This document shows, in pieces, positions 29,026-39,036 of a stretch of DNA of 40,579 nucleotides. The notes beneath the pieces were generated by a model that searched no databases, had not been told where the DNA came from, and saw nothing but the letters and a program-made list of their open reading frames with translations. This DNA comes from a virus. Each line of letters starts with the position of its first letter. The first letter of the stretch is position 1. The translations under genes and the position numbers were made by a program. The stretch lies in the IMG/VR virus record IMGVR_UViG_3300024518_000011, positions 1 to 40,579 of that record. The stretch is one strand, 5' to 3'.

Positions 29026-29448
29026 GTGCCCAAGATTAACAAAAACACACTTTCAGCGAAACAGATCAAAGCTATATCGCTCATGGCAGATCCTGACGAG
29101 GACGTGACACACGCGGAGGTCGGGGAGGCTGTTGGGGTGCGCAGAGAAACCATTACCGCATGGAAAAAGAATCCTGTATTTTTGGATAGGCTTGTTACAG
29201 AAAGCGAAAAAGGGTTTAGATCGCTCTATTCGAGAGCGATGCAAAAACTTAACACGAAGCTGCAAGCCGGGGATTGGAAAGCGATAGAATTGGTACTAAC
29301 GAGGGATCTAAAATATGCACAGCCAAGTCAGCCACGAACACTTGAGGACAATACAGACGGCATCCTTGATGGACTTGCAGAGCGCCTTGAAGCAAACGGA
29401 ACAGCAGGAGAAGTTGAAAATGTTCCGGGAAGCGATGAGGGTCCGTAA
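29026..29448 (+). CDS. terS: Terminase small subunit
   Basis: The GTG start at 29026 gives 140 residues, just after the previous stop. LSAKQIKAISLMADPD then DVTHAEVGEAVGVRRETITA-W is a classical TerS helix-turn-helix, followed by helical DNA-tail and acidic C-terminal sequence. TerS recognises the packaging site and activates TerL. The gene lies directly upstream of and overlaps the large subunit gene, the expected pair. Confidence 0.8.
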   Translation: MPKINKNTLSAKQIKAISLMADPDEDVTHAEVGEAVGVRRETITAWKKNPVFLDRLVTESEKGFRSLYSRAMQKLNTKLQAGDWKAIELVLTRDLKYAQPSQPRTLEDNTDGILDGLAERLEANGTAGEVENVPGSDEGP

Positions 29449-31012
29449 GGATCTATTCGCGTCTGCTGTGCTTGGTGAACATTTGACAGTCGCGTTCGGC
29501 ATCCATCATCGCGACTGGTTTTCGATGGATGTCCCGCGCCATGTGCCGGAGGCTATCGCCTCGCCGCGTGGGTCGGCTAAAACGACCTACTTTTCCTTTG
29601 TCGATGTGCTGCACGCTATCTGCTTCCACACTGAGGAATTTATTATCATCATTTCAGAAAGCAAGAGCCTTGCTGTTGAGCGGGTGATGGACATCAAAAG
29701 CGAGATCGAAGGGAATGATGGGATTCGTGAGTTCTTCGGCAATCTTGTCGGTGATGTCTGGAAACAGGACGATCTTGTGTGTGCGAACGGCGTCCGCGTT
29801 GTGGCAAAGGGGCGGGGCGGCCAGATACGCGGGTCTAAACACAAGGCGAATCGACCATCATTGATTATCCTTGATGACGTTGAATCCTCGGAATCGGTGC
29901 TATCACCTATCCAGCGCGAGAAGATTCGTCAGTGGTACGAGACAGACGTTCGTAGGGCTGGCAGGATGGACAATGACACCAAGTTTCGCATTGTTGGCAC
30001 GTACCTCCATCCCGACGCGCTCTTGCCGTCACTCGTGGAGCATAACCCCGGTTACGTGGGCAAAAAATACAAGGCTGTGCTATCGTGGTCAAACCGAGAA
30101 GATTTATGGACTGAGTGGCGGGAAATCTATACGAATCTAACGAATCCGAAACGGTTTGAAGACGCTGAAACGTTCTACCAGGTGAACCATGACGCTATGA
30201 TGTCGGGCGTTGAGATGCTGTGGAAGGGGATTTCATACGAGACCATCCAAAAGGCATTAATCACCGAAGGCAAGTCGGCTGTACTGAAAGAATACCAAAA
30301 CGAACTGGATGCCGGCCAGTTCATATTTGATATGGATAACGCAGTCAGGTTCTCCGCGTCGGCTGACGGGTTGCTACGCTCGGATGGCCGCCTCTGTAAA
30401 CAGGAAGACATCTTAGGCGCTTCGCTGTTTCTTGATTGGGCGGGTGGCAAGGATACGCTTGATAATTGCTATGCGTGTGCTGTCCTGTGTGTCTGGGAGC
30501 GGGTGCCACTGTCGAATCACTGCTATGTCTATCTGGCAGACGTGTGGCTAGACCGCGTGCCACTGAGCAAGCAGATCGCGGCGTGTTTTGACCTTTATCA
30601 AAAATGGTCATTGCTGCATGTGCGATTTTCTATCGAGGATTTCCCGAAAGATATTACAGGCGCTATCCATGACAACGTGAAGCGTCAATTTGCAGAGGAA
30701 AAACAACGACGTGCCAATGTCGGTGATGCCTCGGACTTGGTGTTATCGTTTTTGCCACGCAATACGGAAAAGATTGAGCGGATTACGACCAAGCTCGAAC
30801 CAATGATTGCTAATGGCTGGCTGGCGTTCAACGAAACGCTCCCGCGTACCTTCCTCGAACAATTTGAACAATTCCCGACCCATCAGTTTCTCGATGCGCC
30901 CGATGCAACCGAGGGGGCCTGTCAAATTAAACCCGTTCCAAAGGAGCCAAAACGAATTATCGATCGGTGGGAGCGTGCGGAAATGGAACACGAGAATAAG
31001 GTGCGACTATGA
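29420..31012 (+). CDS. terL: Terminase large subunit
   Basis: The frame is open from 29315; I favour ATG 29420 (AGGAGAAG upstream), giving 530 residues, while 29369 is an alternative. The ATPase has SPRGSAKTT (Walker A, residues 48-56) and LIILDDVESSES (Walker B). The C-terminal nuclease includes LFLDWAGGKDT with its acidic metal ligand, and later RFSIEDFPKDI. It cuts concatemeric DNA and pumps it into the capsid through the portal. The gene follows and overlaps TerS. Confidence 0.9.
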   Translation: MFREAMRVRKDLFASAVLGEHLTVAFGIHHRDWFSMDVPRHVPEAIASPRGSAKTTYFSFVDVLHAICFHTEEFIIIISESKSLAVERVMDIKSEIEGNDGIREFFGNLVGDVWKQDDLVCANGVRVVAKGRGGQIRGSKHKANRPSLIILDDVESSESVLSPIQREKIRQWYETDVRRAGRMDNDTKFRIVGTYLHPDALLPSLVEHNPGYVGKKYKAVLSWSNREDLWTEWREIYTNLTNPKRFEDAETFYQVNHDAMMSGVEMLWKGISYETIQKALITEGKSAVLKEYQNELDAGQFIFDMDNAVRFSASADGLLRSDGRLCKQEDILGASLFLDWAGGKDTLDNCYACAVLCVWERVPLSNHCYVYLADVWLDRVPLSKQIAACFDLYQKWSLLHVRFSIEDFPKDITGAIHDNVKRQFAEEKQRRANVGDASDLVLSFLPRNTEKIERITTKLEPMIANGWLAFNETLPRTFLEQFEQFPTHQFLDAPDATEGACQIKPVPKEPKRIIDRWERAEMEHENKVRL

Positions 31013-34000
31013 GTATCTCGTATCACGGTGACACAGACGATATATCAAGTTTGCTAGAAGCGCGTTGGGAACAAACCCGATCGGCGCTAGGGATGCCAAT
31101 CTCGCTGGCGTCGCTGATAGGGGTTGACCCGCTCGGCGGTGATGACTGCGTTCCGGTGCTACAGGAGTTAGCGCAAAGGTTGGGGACTGCGCAAGTGTCG
31201 ATTGAATGTGGGTTTGGGACGTTCCGATTCTCACAGTCGTATACCTTTCCAACCACGGTTACCCTGCGGTTTAGCCGTGGCTGCATCTTTACCGCTGACA
31301 GTGGTGTGACCGTGACATTGCCGCGTGTCCAGGGGGTTGGTCGGCATCAAAACTTATCGGGTGATGGCACCTTCGTTTTTGGAGAAGTGCCCGATGTGAT
31401 TCTTCCTGAGACGTTCGGTGCGGTTGGGGATTATGATAAGGCAACCGGGACCGATAATACCGCCACGTTAGCCGCTGCGATTAACGCTTCCGGCGGGAAG
31501 GTGCCGGTATTGCTTGATGGTGGTGCTGACTACTTGGTGACAGGCACCCTTCCGACCACTGCGACTCAGTTTATGATACACGGATCTCGTAAACAGCGCG
31601 GGATGAACGCGCACAATGATGAAATCGGGAGCTATAACAGCAGCACCCTCTCCTTCCGTCCTGCGACGAACACGCCCTACATGATTGACATCTTCGATAC
31701 TGCCAATAAAGAGTTTGCGCTCGGCCCTTTTGAACTGCTCAATATCAAATTCGATTTCGGGGGCGATACCGTCGCTCCTGTGCCGCATGGGAATGGGCTT
31801 CGCTTTGGTGCTGACGCCCTCGCCTACCCATCAGGGCAAGCAAGGATTAACGGGCTGCACATCGAGGGGTGTGATTTCAATGGTCGCCCTTCGGTGCGGA
31901 CTTCCGATACGGGCGTCATCACGCGGACAGGTCAGACGCTTCTCAAGTTGAACGCATGTTTTGAGGCGAAAGTTGATGACAACAGCTTCAGGGGTGGAGA
32001 TGTTCAGATTGAGGGGTTTGCGAACGATCGGTCAATGTTAGACCGTGGGAGATCTAGTGCAAGCCAGGTACCTATCAGGATGACGCCTCACACATCAACG
32101 GGTGTACAGAACGTCATCGATCGGTGGCAGATAGAATCCTGGGGGTTTGCTGGAATTGTCAATGTCGGGGGGGGCTGTCTTGTGCGTGCCCCCCGGATGG
32201 AACAGCCCGCAGCGGGTGACGGTGAGGGTGTCTATGACATGGCAGCCGATCTCACCATGACCTGTGCCGTAACGCAAGGCAGTACAACCGTAGTATTCGA
32301 CAGGGATATGACTGGGATTCTGTGGCCCGATCTCTCGATACTCAGGCTGACAAATGCATCGGGCGAATCATTCGATGCGATGGTCGGCGCGGTTGCGACA
32401 ACGAACGTCACGTTGTTGGGTAACATCTACCCGCCGTGGACAGATGCCGTGGCATCACCGACTCGTATCCACGGTGGCGGCGTCTACCACGTCGCTAAAG
32501 CGGGGGTCAATGCGGATAGCACAACGGTGGAAGGTGCATCGATGAATCCCCACAAAGGCGCTCCCGCCGTTGCGATGGTGCCACGCATAGGACAGATGCG
32601 AGTAAGCGACATGACCGCTATCAACCCTGCGGATGGCAGTGTCTACACCTCGTTGGTGCTAGGCAATTACCGACAAGGGACGTATTACCAGGCAGAGAAC
32701 TTGGTGATGTCCAATTGCGATCCGCTCGTACAGGCAGACGCTTCTAACCCGTTTGTCAAAATCTTGGACACGCCCGGCAACTATGGCATGGCGCTTGATC
32801 CAGAGGTGGCGGCACCAACGGGGGACTTCGCAGCGGGTTTGCACTCCACACGGAACGCTTGGATCTTCACACCAGGAAATTATAGCTCGACATATCAGCA
32901 GACCGAGAGCATCCCAGTCGTGCAGTTGGCGAAAGATGTAGAGTCATCAGAACGCCTCTGGGCATGGTTCCGTTATGGCAACACCAACAACTTGGCGCTT
33001 CACAACGCAGCATTGCCAACGAATCCGGACACATACATCCGCACACGTATCAAGGCAAGGGCTGCGGGACGGGCACCGTTATTTACCGGCACAGATACTA
33101 GCGACCTAGTGGAAGCAGATCTTGATGGTGGGAGTGTTGGTGCGAGTACCATCACCTTCTTCAACGACAACGGTACTATCACGCTTGATGGTACGGAAAC
33201 CGTTGCAATAATCGTGACAGACTCCAGTTGGACAATCACAACGGTGGCAGGTGTTGTCTACGTCGCCACAAAATCTGGGACAACGATAACAGTGGCTATT
33301 GGGAATAGTGCGATTGCAGTCTCGTTCACAGGTGATGGTGCAAACCAGGCAATTGTAGCCACGACGGGTATCCCGCTGACTACCGCATGGTCGGTATACG
33401 AGGATATACGGCTAGTGCCAAGTCAATGGCAGACGGCAGCCACGCCTCGCGGATTCCTAGTTGGCACGCCTGGGACTCCTGCCGCAGACGACGAATGGTA
33501 TCTTGCCTCAATCACCGTCGAAGAATTGATACTATCCCCGAATCTGGTTAGCGTTGAAACGCTGTCAGGTAACGGCACTTTTTCGTATGGTGCTTATGAT
33601 ACGTGGTCGCTGTTGCCCTCTGGGGTTGACCCAAATTTCAATCCATCGGGCGCATTCCCTGATGGGTTCATCGGACAGTTCATTAATCGGAGCGCTACCC
33701 GCTACGTGATTCTCGATAGCACAGGGGCGGCTGCATTGTTAGCGCCGAGCCAATCTCGTAGGCTGTACCACCATTCGGGCGCATGGCAGAACCTGGACGA
33801 GTTTGACCACCCAACAACTGAGACTGTGAACAACCTCGATACTATCGTGTCTGCGGTTCATAACGTGACACTGCTTGACGGGTCGGCGGGCGGGATTGCT
33901 GCAACATTGGGAAGCCCTGTGGGTAATGTACCTGTAGGCTTCAAAAAACGTATCATCATGATCAACACGGTGAACAATGCGCTCATCACCATCACCAATT

Positions 34001-34392
34001 GCAATGTTGGGGATGGCATTGTCTATCGGTTCAACACGCAAGACCAGTTTCTAGCGGTGGAGTGGACTGGTTCAGAGTGGTTTGTGGAGACAGATCAGGC
34101 TTACGGCGAATATGTAACCACAGCATCACCGACGTTGACACTAAGCCGCGAGAGTCATTTCGATACAACTAGCACGGCGATAGCTGCGACGCTGCCAGAT
34201 GGGGCGTACCCAGGCCAACAAAAGTATTGCAGGCTTGATGTGAGGCCCGGTGCAAATGATGTGACGCTGACAATTACCAATCATGAGACAAGTTCGCCGG
34301 AGGTTCTCACTTATAGTGCAGTTGGGCATGAGAGCCTATTCATCTGGAGCGGGACCGTGTGGACGACACAGTACAACACTGCCGCCACATAA
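31009..34392 (+). CDS. Tailspike with pectate-lyase-like beta-helix
   Basis: The 1127-residue protein starts with a short helical anchor, then contains ETFGAVGDYDKATGTDNTAT (about residues 133-152), the signature of pectate-lyase-superfamily tailspikes, with a long right-handed beta-helix through residue about 560. Residues about 700-790 form a beta insert, and the C-terminus has two tandem copies of one beta domain (about 930-1034 and 1035-1127; ITNCNVGDGIVYRFNTQD and ITNHETSSPEVLTYSAVG). It should bind or cleave a surface polysaccharide. It is placed between TerL and portal. Confidence 0.8.
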   Translation: MSISYHGDTDDISSLLEARWEQTRSALGMPISLASLIGVDPLGGDDCVPVLQELAQRLGTAQVSIECGFGTFRFSQSYTFPTTVTLRFSRGCIFTADSGVTVTLPRVQGVGRHQNLSGDGTFVFGEVPDVILPETFGAVGDYDKATGTDNTATLAAAINASGGKVPVLLDGGADYLVTGTLPTTATQFMIHGSRKQRGMNAHNDEIGSYNSSTLSFRPATNTPYMIDIFDTANKEFALGPFELLNIKFDFGGDTVAPVPHGNGLRFGADALAYPSGQARINGLHIEGCDFNGRPSVRTSDTGVITRTGQTLLKLNACFEAKVDDNSFRGGDVQIEGFANDRSMLDRGRSSASQVPIRMTPHTSTGVQNVIDRWQIESWGFAGIVNVGGGCLVRAPRMEQPAAGDGEGVYDMAADLTMTCAVTQGSTTVVFDRDMTGILWPDLSILRLTNASGESFDAMVGAVATTNVTLLGNIYPPWTDAVASPTRIHGGGVYHVAKAGVNADSTTVEGASMNPHKGAPAVAMVPRIGQMRVSDMTAINPADGSVYTSLVLGNYRQGTYYQAENLVMSNCDPLVQADASNPFVKILDTPGNYGMALDPEVAAPTGDFAAGLHSTRNAWIFTPGNYSSTYQQTESIPVVQLAKDVESSERLWAWFRYGNTNNLALHNAALPTNPDTYIRTRIKARAAGRAPLFTGTDTSDLVEADLDGGSVGASTITFFNDNGTITLDGTETVAIIVTDSSWTITTVAGVVYVATKSGTTITVAIGNSAIAVSFTGDGANQAIVATTGIPLTTAWSVYEDIRLVPSQWQTAATPRGFLVGTPGTPAADDEWYLASITVEELILSPNLVSVETLSGNGTFSYGAYDTWSLLPSGVDPNFNPSGAFPDGFIGQFINRSATRYVILDSTGAAALLAPSQSRRLYHHSGAWQNLDEFDHPTTETVNNLDTIVSAVHNVTLLDGSAGGIAATLGSPVGNVPVGFKKRIIMINTVNNALITITNCNVGDGIVYRFNTQDQFLAVEWTGSEWFVETDQAYGEYVTTASPTLTLSRESHFDTTSTAIAATLPDGAYPGQQKYCRLDVRPGANDVTLTITNHETSSPEVLTYSAVGHESLFIWSGTVWTTQYNTAAT

Positions 34393-34404
34393 AGGAGCGG
34401 GCAC

Positions 34405-34668
34405 ATGAAACAGATTCAACTAAGGACGCCCAAAGACATTGTAGAAAGGGCGGCGGTAACAGCCACCACCATCACACCGCTCGAAGTGCGTATCAATTTT
34501 CAGCGGTTGCGGGTTTGGGTGCGTTACAGTTACGGGGCTGGCGAAGCCGTGACAGAGATAGATATGGCAATGTTGAGCGATAACCAGAAGGGTGTTTTGG
34601 AACGTGTTGCGTTAGCGGCTCTGCGGACATCAAACGTGGTGGATGTGTCCGACGATTATCAGGGGTGA
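34405..34668 (+). CDS. Small packaging-cluster protein (87 aa)
   Basis: The gene starts after AAAGGAGCGGGCAC. The 87-residue product (MKQIQLRTPKDIVERAAVTA, VRINFQRLRVWVRYSYGAGE) is an alpha/beta domain placed between tailspike and portal. No family is recognised; a fiber chaperone or head-completion factor is possible. Confidence 0.65.
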   Translation: MKQIQLRTPKDIVERAAVTATTITPLEVRINFQRLRVWVRYSYGAGEAVTEIDMAMLSDNQKGVLERVALAALRTSNVVDVSDDYQG

Positions 34669-34671
34669 TGT

Positions 34672-36258
34672 ATGCCAAACGTTAAAGCCGAAATGATTGC
34701 CATGCGAGACTCCGCTGTTCAAGCTGCCAGTCCAGCACACAGTTCGATAAAATTTGAACAGAGCGTCTATAAAAACGATGGCGCTTATGATCGTGGCGCG
34801 ACTGTTGGATATGTCGCCTCTCGTGCAGGTGAACAACTTTACCCAAAAGCGACGGAAGTCGTCAACGAGTTTTCAGGACATCTTGAGACGTTGGTGCCTC
34901 GCGTCCAGTTGGAAGCTGATAAAAGTTCACTGCTGCCGGACTCGGCGTTGTGGGTGGACGTTCTTCAGCGGTGGTATGATATGATTGAGGATGTGGACGG
35001 CGAAGGCGAACTGATGCGCGTTGCTATCCACCACAATTCGGTGGGCGGGATGGCCGTGCGGAAAGTTGTTTGTAACGAGGGGGTTGTGACTGCGCCGGCG
35101 ATCTCGCCGTTGGCGTTCTCGGTAGATCCTGACTGTGATAGAATCAATTTGTCGAATGCCGAATACGTCGTGCATACGACTCATAGATCGACACGCTACG
35201 TCAAACGCCACTATCCGATGTTCATCCCCAAAAAGGAGCAAAAACAGAATCGCATTGATGAAATCTGGGTTAGGCGTAGGCGTGCCAAAGAGATTGGAAT
35301 TGATGTAGACGCCTCACATCGGGAGATGTTTCGGGGCGTGCTCATCAACGACGGACAGGTTGCATTAGTGCAGTCTAGCCCGTGGATATGGCCAGATTTC
35401 CCGTTTGCGTGCTGGCGGAATTTCCTAGACTATGGAGACGATGGGAAATCTGCGGGGTTCTGGGGGTTTGGTTTCCCCAAACTGCTATGGCCACAACAGA
35501 AGATGCTTGATCATCTGCTGGCTAACCTGGTAGTCATTGTCAATAATCAGGCGGTTGGGCGGTTTATGGCACCTGAAGGGGCGCTAAAGACTGACCAGGT
35601 GCTACCGATTCACAACTTGATTATCGAGTACGACAAAGAGATTACCAATATCGCAGAGATTCTACACTTGCCGCCGGACCAGATCCCACCGGCGCTGTTT
35701 CAGTTCGTCCAGTATGTCGTAGACGTGATGGAGGTCTTATCAGGTGCGACAAAGGTTTTTACAGGAGATCAGCCGAACGGGAATCTGTCAGGGCGTGCGA
35801 TTGCAGCGTTACAGACTGCGGCGGCCCGGCAAGCGATTTCGATTGTGCGTGGGATGAATGAATTTCGGGGTCAGATTGGCAGAATAAAAGCAACAATCAT
35901 TCAACAGACTGCCGAGCGTCCCATTTCACCAACAAGATGGCGGGGTGGGATTGACCTGCCAGACAAATTCCCAAAGGAGGCTAGGCATGTAGGGTTTGCT
36001 GTGAAGGTTGCGGATAGTTCCGCGTTACCACAGACGCCTGCGGGGCGTGCAGAAATAGCCCGGCTGTTGGCAGAGTTGGGGCATCCGCTCACCTTACAGG
36101 CATTGCTAGAACATATCGGCTTAGATCGGGGCTATGGGATGACGGAGGACAAATTTCAAACAATGCCAACTGGATCGGGCGGGCAGTCCAATGAGGCTGC
36201 TTTGATGGGGGCCGAAACGGAGCCCGGCATATCTCAAGGTGGACAGGAGGCGCAATGA
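34672..36258 (+). CDS. Portal protein
   Basis: The 528-residue protein is the portal of the head-tail connector: VGYVASRAGEQLYPKATEVV near the N-terminus, then AEYVVHTTHRSTRYVKRHYP in the clip region and a long helical stem region near SGRAIAALQTAAARQAISIV at about 370-395. Twelve copies form the ring through which TerL pumps DNA. It follows a small gene after the tailspike and precedes the scaffold-like and capsid genes, the expected order. The family call is by size, order and architecture. Confidence 0.75.
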   Translation: MPNVKAEMIAMRDSAVQAASPAHSSIKFEQSVYKNDGAYDRGATVGYVASRAGEQLYPKATEVVNEFSGHLETLVPRVQLEADKSSLLPDSALWVDVLQRWYDMIEDVDGEGELMRVAIHHNSVGGMAVRKVVCNEGVVTAPAISPLAFSVDPDCDRINLSNAEYVVHTTHRSTRYVKRHYPMFIPKKEQKQNRIDEIWVRRRRAKEIGIDVDASHREMFRGVLINDGQVALVQSSPWIWPDFPFACWRNFLDYGDDGKSAGFWGFGFPKLLWPQQKMLDHLLANLVVIVNNQAVGRFMAPEGALKTDQVLPIHNLIIEYDKEITNIAEILHLPPDQIPPALFQFVQYVVDVMEVLSGATKVFTGDQPNGNLSGRAIAALQTAAARQAISIVRGMNEFRGQIGRIKATIIQQTAERPISPTRWRGGIDLPDKFPKEARHVGFAVKVADSSALPQTPAGRAEIARLLAELGHPLTLQALLEHIGLDRGYGMTEDKFQTMPTGSGGQSNEAALMGAETEPGISQGGQEAQ

Positions 36259-36458
36259 GCAGTGAACTACTTGACAATCTTCATGATGCATGTATCAAGG
36301 ATTATAAAATCCCGCTTGACTTCATCCTTTCGGGTAATTCCGAGTTGATGCTGCGAATGTGTCGCATCAACGAAATGCCGCAAGAGAAGGCTTTCCCTAG
36401 CTCTTCTCGGCTTATTAATGCATTGCAGGAGTCTCGTGGAAAACTGGAGGTGCGATAA
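36255..36458 (+). CDS. Small head-cluster protein (67 aa)
   Basis: The ATG overlaps the portal stop. The 67-residue helical protein (MSSELLDNLHDACIKDYKIP, LILS-type hydrophobics) contains two Cys residues. It lies between portal and scaffold-like genes and may be a head-assembly accessory. No family is recognised. Confidence 0.65.
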   Translation: MSSELLDNLHDACIKDYKIPLDFILSGNSELMLRMCRINEMPQEKAFPSSSRLINALQESRGKLEVR

Positions 36459-36928
36459 TGGCAGTACCAGAGGGTCGAAACAATGCTATTTTGCAGCGGT
36501 TGGGCGGGCTGCAGGGCCAACCGCAACCGGCACAAGAGGTGCCGCAAGAGCAAGAGATGGATGTCGATGCTGAGATGAAAAACTTTCTCATCGGTCAGCG
36601 TAAGCTGAATGCCAAGCAGGAACTAGAAAAACAGCTTGACGATCAGTTGCGCGGCTATCAGGCGTCGGTTTCAGAGCTGACAGAAGCGCAGCATCAAGAG
36701 TTGATCGAGGCTGAGATTGCCGGCGATTTTGAAAAGGTCGGCAAAATTTGGGCTGACGCTGTTCGCCAGTCCATTGAGGTCGGGAAGCAAGACGAGGAAA
36801 AGAAAAACGAAACGCTACACACCGAAGGCGGTGGTGGTGGCGCTGCCGTTCAGGGAGATGCCCTTCCGCAATCACTCGAAGATGGAAAATCGAAAGCCTT
36901 TAACCGTTTTCGCGGCAAAGGCGTATAA
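36458..36928 (+). CDS. Scaffold-like head protein (156 aa)
   Basis: The protein is proline/glutamine-rich at the N-terminus, then long charged helix (RKLNAKQELEKQLDDQLRGY, AQHQELIEAEIAGDFEKVGK) and a glycine-rich linker to a basic C-terminus (KSKAFNRFRGKGV). This is the usual composition of phage scaffolding proteins, which lie directly before the major capsid gene. The start overlaps the preceding stop. Confidence 0.65.
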   Translation: MAVPEGRNNAILQRLGGLQGQPQPAQEVPQEQEMDVDAEMKNFLIGQRKLNAKQELEKQLDDQLRGYQASVSELTEAQHQELIEAEIAGDFEKVGKIWADAVRQSIEVGKQDEEKKNETLHTEGGGGGAAVQGDALPQSLEDGKSKAFNRFRGKGV

Positions 36929-36948
36929 TCTAATAAGGGGTGTATGAG

Positions 36949-38118
36949 ATGCCTATTCAAGACGAACTTACCGTAACCACTCGTGAGGATCTCGTTCCGG
37001 GGGTTCAGAATCATTTCTCAAGTGATTCAGCGACGGTTATGATGCTGATGCGATTTGCCCAAGAGAAGCGGGGCAGATCCGGGAACGGCGTAAGGATTGC
37101 CGATTTAACGGAAAAGGCCGCTGGTCAGTTTTACAGCGGAATGGATGCGTCGGTTACGGAATACAAAGAGGGGATGCTTGCCCGGTTTGCGGACTGGTCT
37201 AATCAGAAAGCGGACCTGGGAATCCCAGGCACATACCTGCAAAGGAATACTGGGCTAACCACGGAAGAGGTGGTTTCTAATCAGGCTTCTCTTTCAACTA
37301 TGGCAGAGGGTGACGCAGAAGCCATGATTGACAAGGCGGGCCTTGAGTCAGAAAAAGCATGGTTTACATTGACAGAGGACTTGACGCGGGGCGTCCACGG
37401 TTTGACCGTGCCGGCAGATGCAATCGACCGGATGCCTCAGTCAATCAATAAGTTATTTGATGAGGCGGGAAATTGGGATGGGATTGGTCCAACGGCTTTG
37501 GGCACATTTCCCGCGACCGATCCATTCGCAATAAGCGCGGCGGGTCAGTCTTCATTGAACATCCACGAGCCGAGATATTGGACGGCAGGCACGAATCGAA
37601 CAATCTCAAAAAACGTCTTGCAACCGGCAATAAATCGGATGCAAGCTAGGTTCGCGGGTTTTTGGATCTGCGGGCTCCACTCGTCATTGTTCACTACGTT
37701 GTCGGCTGAATGGGATGCACAGATTCAGATTCCGATGAGCGTCGGCGAAATTCAGTTTATGATTGAGGCTGTTCGGTTGGGTCGGGTCTTTTACTTTCCC
37801 GATGACTATGCGCCCACAGACAGTGCCCGTCATTTGCATGTCGGGATGCCGAATGGGATGCGAAGTACCTTCTATCTATATTTTTGGCGGTCGCGAAACG
37901 CGATTGGCCGCCCGCCGTCGTCGTTTACCGGACCAACTCAAAATATGCCCAGGCTGTCTATGAGCCTCGGTCGTAATTATTCGATGCCGGTATGGAGCGA
38001 TGCCTGGAGCAGAGATTCCAGGCGTGCGGATGCCATTGCTTCGGCGTTGCGGACAAGCTACACGGTTGTTTGTACTCACCGTGCGGCGCAATTTGAGGTC
38101 CGAGCACTCAAGGCCTGA
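36949..38118 (+). CDS. Major capsid protein
   Basis: I use the ATG at 36949 (AAGGGGTGTATGAG upstream), giving 389 residues; an in-frame GTG at 36940 is the alternative. The sequence has the mixed alpha/beta composition of a HK97-fold capsid protein: an N-terminal region with NHFSSDSATVMMLMRFAQEK, a central ADWSNQKADLGIPGTYLQ and a P-domain-like C-terminal part. It is the largest protein directly after the scaffold-like gene. The fold is inferred from place and size. Confidence 0.75.
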   Translation: MPIQDELTVTTREDLVPGVQNHFSSDSATVMMLMRFAQEKRGRSGNGVRIADLTEKAAGQFYSGMDASVTEYKEGMLARFADWSNQKADLGIPGTYLQRNTGLTTEEVVSNQASLSTMAEGDAEAMIDKAGLESEKAWFTLTEDLTRGVHGLTVPADAIDRMPQSINKLFDEAGNWDGIGPTALGTFPATDPFAISAAGQSSLNIHEPRYWTAGTNRTISKNVLQPAINRMQARFAGFWICGLHSSLFTTLSAEWDAQIQIPMSVGEIQFMIEAVRLGRVFYFPDDYAPTDSARHLHVGMPNGMRSTFYLYFWRSRNAIGRPPSSFTGPTQNMPRLSMSLGRNYSMPVWSDAWSRDSRRADAIASALRTSYTVVCTHRAAQFEVRALKA

Positions 38119-38158
38119 TACACTGTAGTATCAGGATAACTGCCTACACTGTAGTAGG
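38114..38158 (+). promoter_or_regulatory. Two tandem hairpins sharing one loop after capsid gene
   Basis: CCTGATAC-ACTGTA-GTATCAGG (38114-38135) and CCTAC-ACTGTA-GTAGG (38143-38158) are consecutive perfect hairpins with an identical six-base loop; the first contains the capsid stop codon. No U-tract follows. They may tune transcript stability or readthrough between capsid and the next gene. Confidence 0.7.
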
Positions 38159-38174
38159 ATAGGAGATTAGAACC

Positions 38175-39008
38175 ATGTTTTCAATGATGCAAGGAGATCC
38201 GAACAAGGCATACGCTTCGCCTCAAGACCAGCTTGGACAGCCTGTCCATGACAAAAAAGGCGATTTGTGGAGAGCTTGTAAAGGGGCAGAGGATGTGCTA
38301 TACGGTGAAGTGTTGAGGCAAGCAGCTGCGGTTGTCACCGGAACGGTTACGACTGTTGCGGTCGTGGGCAATAAAACGCTAATTGATTCCGCTGCGTTCG
38401 CCTCGATTACTAATGCGCAAGTGCAAGGCGGTGTAGGCGTTACGCTTGGCACACTTGCCAATGGCGGAGGCCAACGGTTCACAGTCACGAGGCGCGTTGA
38501 TGCCAATACGCTTGGGATTAACTGCCGTGCGTATAACTCTGCGGCTGATGTTATCACAAAGAATAGCCGTCTTGATGGCGGGTGGCCGATTGCGCTTACC
38601 ACGTCAACGACTTTTGCGGTGTCCATGCTTGGCCTCGTTCAAGACGCTGAAGAATCCTTCCCTGTCTATGGACTGTGCCAAGTCTATGGAGGCGTAGATG
38701 TCAGCGAAACTCCGTACTTCTACGCAAAACTGACTGGGATAGGCGATTGCCTGGGTGATGATTCCGACAATACCATCCTCATCGGTGAGTGGGTATCGGT
38801 GTCAGCGTCTACAAACGGCTATGTGCAAGGGCCTGATGGCACAGGCGCTGGCGTGGTGGCTGAAGCGTTGTCGCTTGTCGGTGTTGCACTCCACGGCGAA
38901 ATTGGTCTTGATGGTTTGGTTGTTGTTGACCTCAAAATTGGGCTCGGTGGGGTGGGCGACTTCTATCCACGGGCAAATCTGCCGCTTAACGAAGTCACGG
39001 TGGCATAA
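38175..39008 (+). CDS. Capsid decoration-like protein (277 aa)
   Basis: The gene starts after AGGAGATTAGAACC. The 277-residue protein has a beta-rich, Gly/Val/Thr-rich sequence (TVTTVAVVGNKTLIDSAAFA, GVGVTLGTLANGGGQRFTV) and an ending ALHGEIGLDGLVVVDLKIGL. It directly follows the major capsid gene, where decoration or cement proteins usually lie. The role is inferred. Confidence 0.6.
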   Translation: MFSMMQGDPNKAYASPQDQLGQPVHDKKGDLWRACKGAEDVLYGEVLRQAAAVVTGTVTTVAVVGNKTLIDSAAFASITNAQVQGGVGVTLGTLANGGGQRFTVTRRVDANTLGINCRAYNSAADVITKNSRLDGGWPIALTTSTTFAVSMLGLVQDAEESFPVYGLCQVYGGVDVSETPYFYAKLTGIGDCLGDDSDNTILIGEWVSVSASTNGYVQGPDGTGAGVVAEALSLVGVALHGEIGLDGLVVVDLKIGLGGVGDFYPRANLPLNEVTVA

Positions 39009-39036
39009 TCTAGCCCGCTGAAAAGGAGGTAAGATT

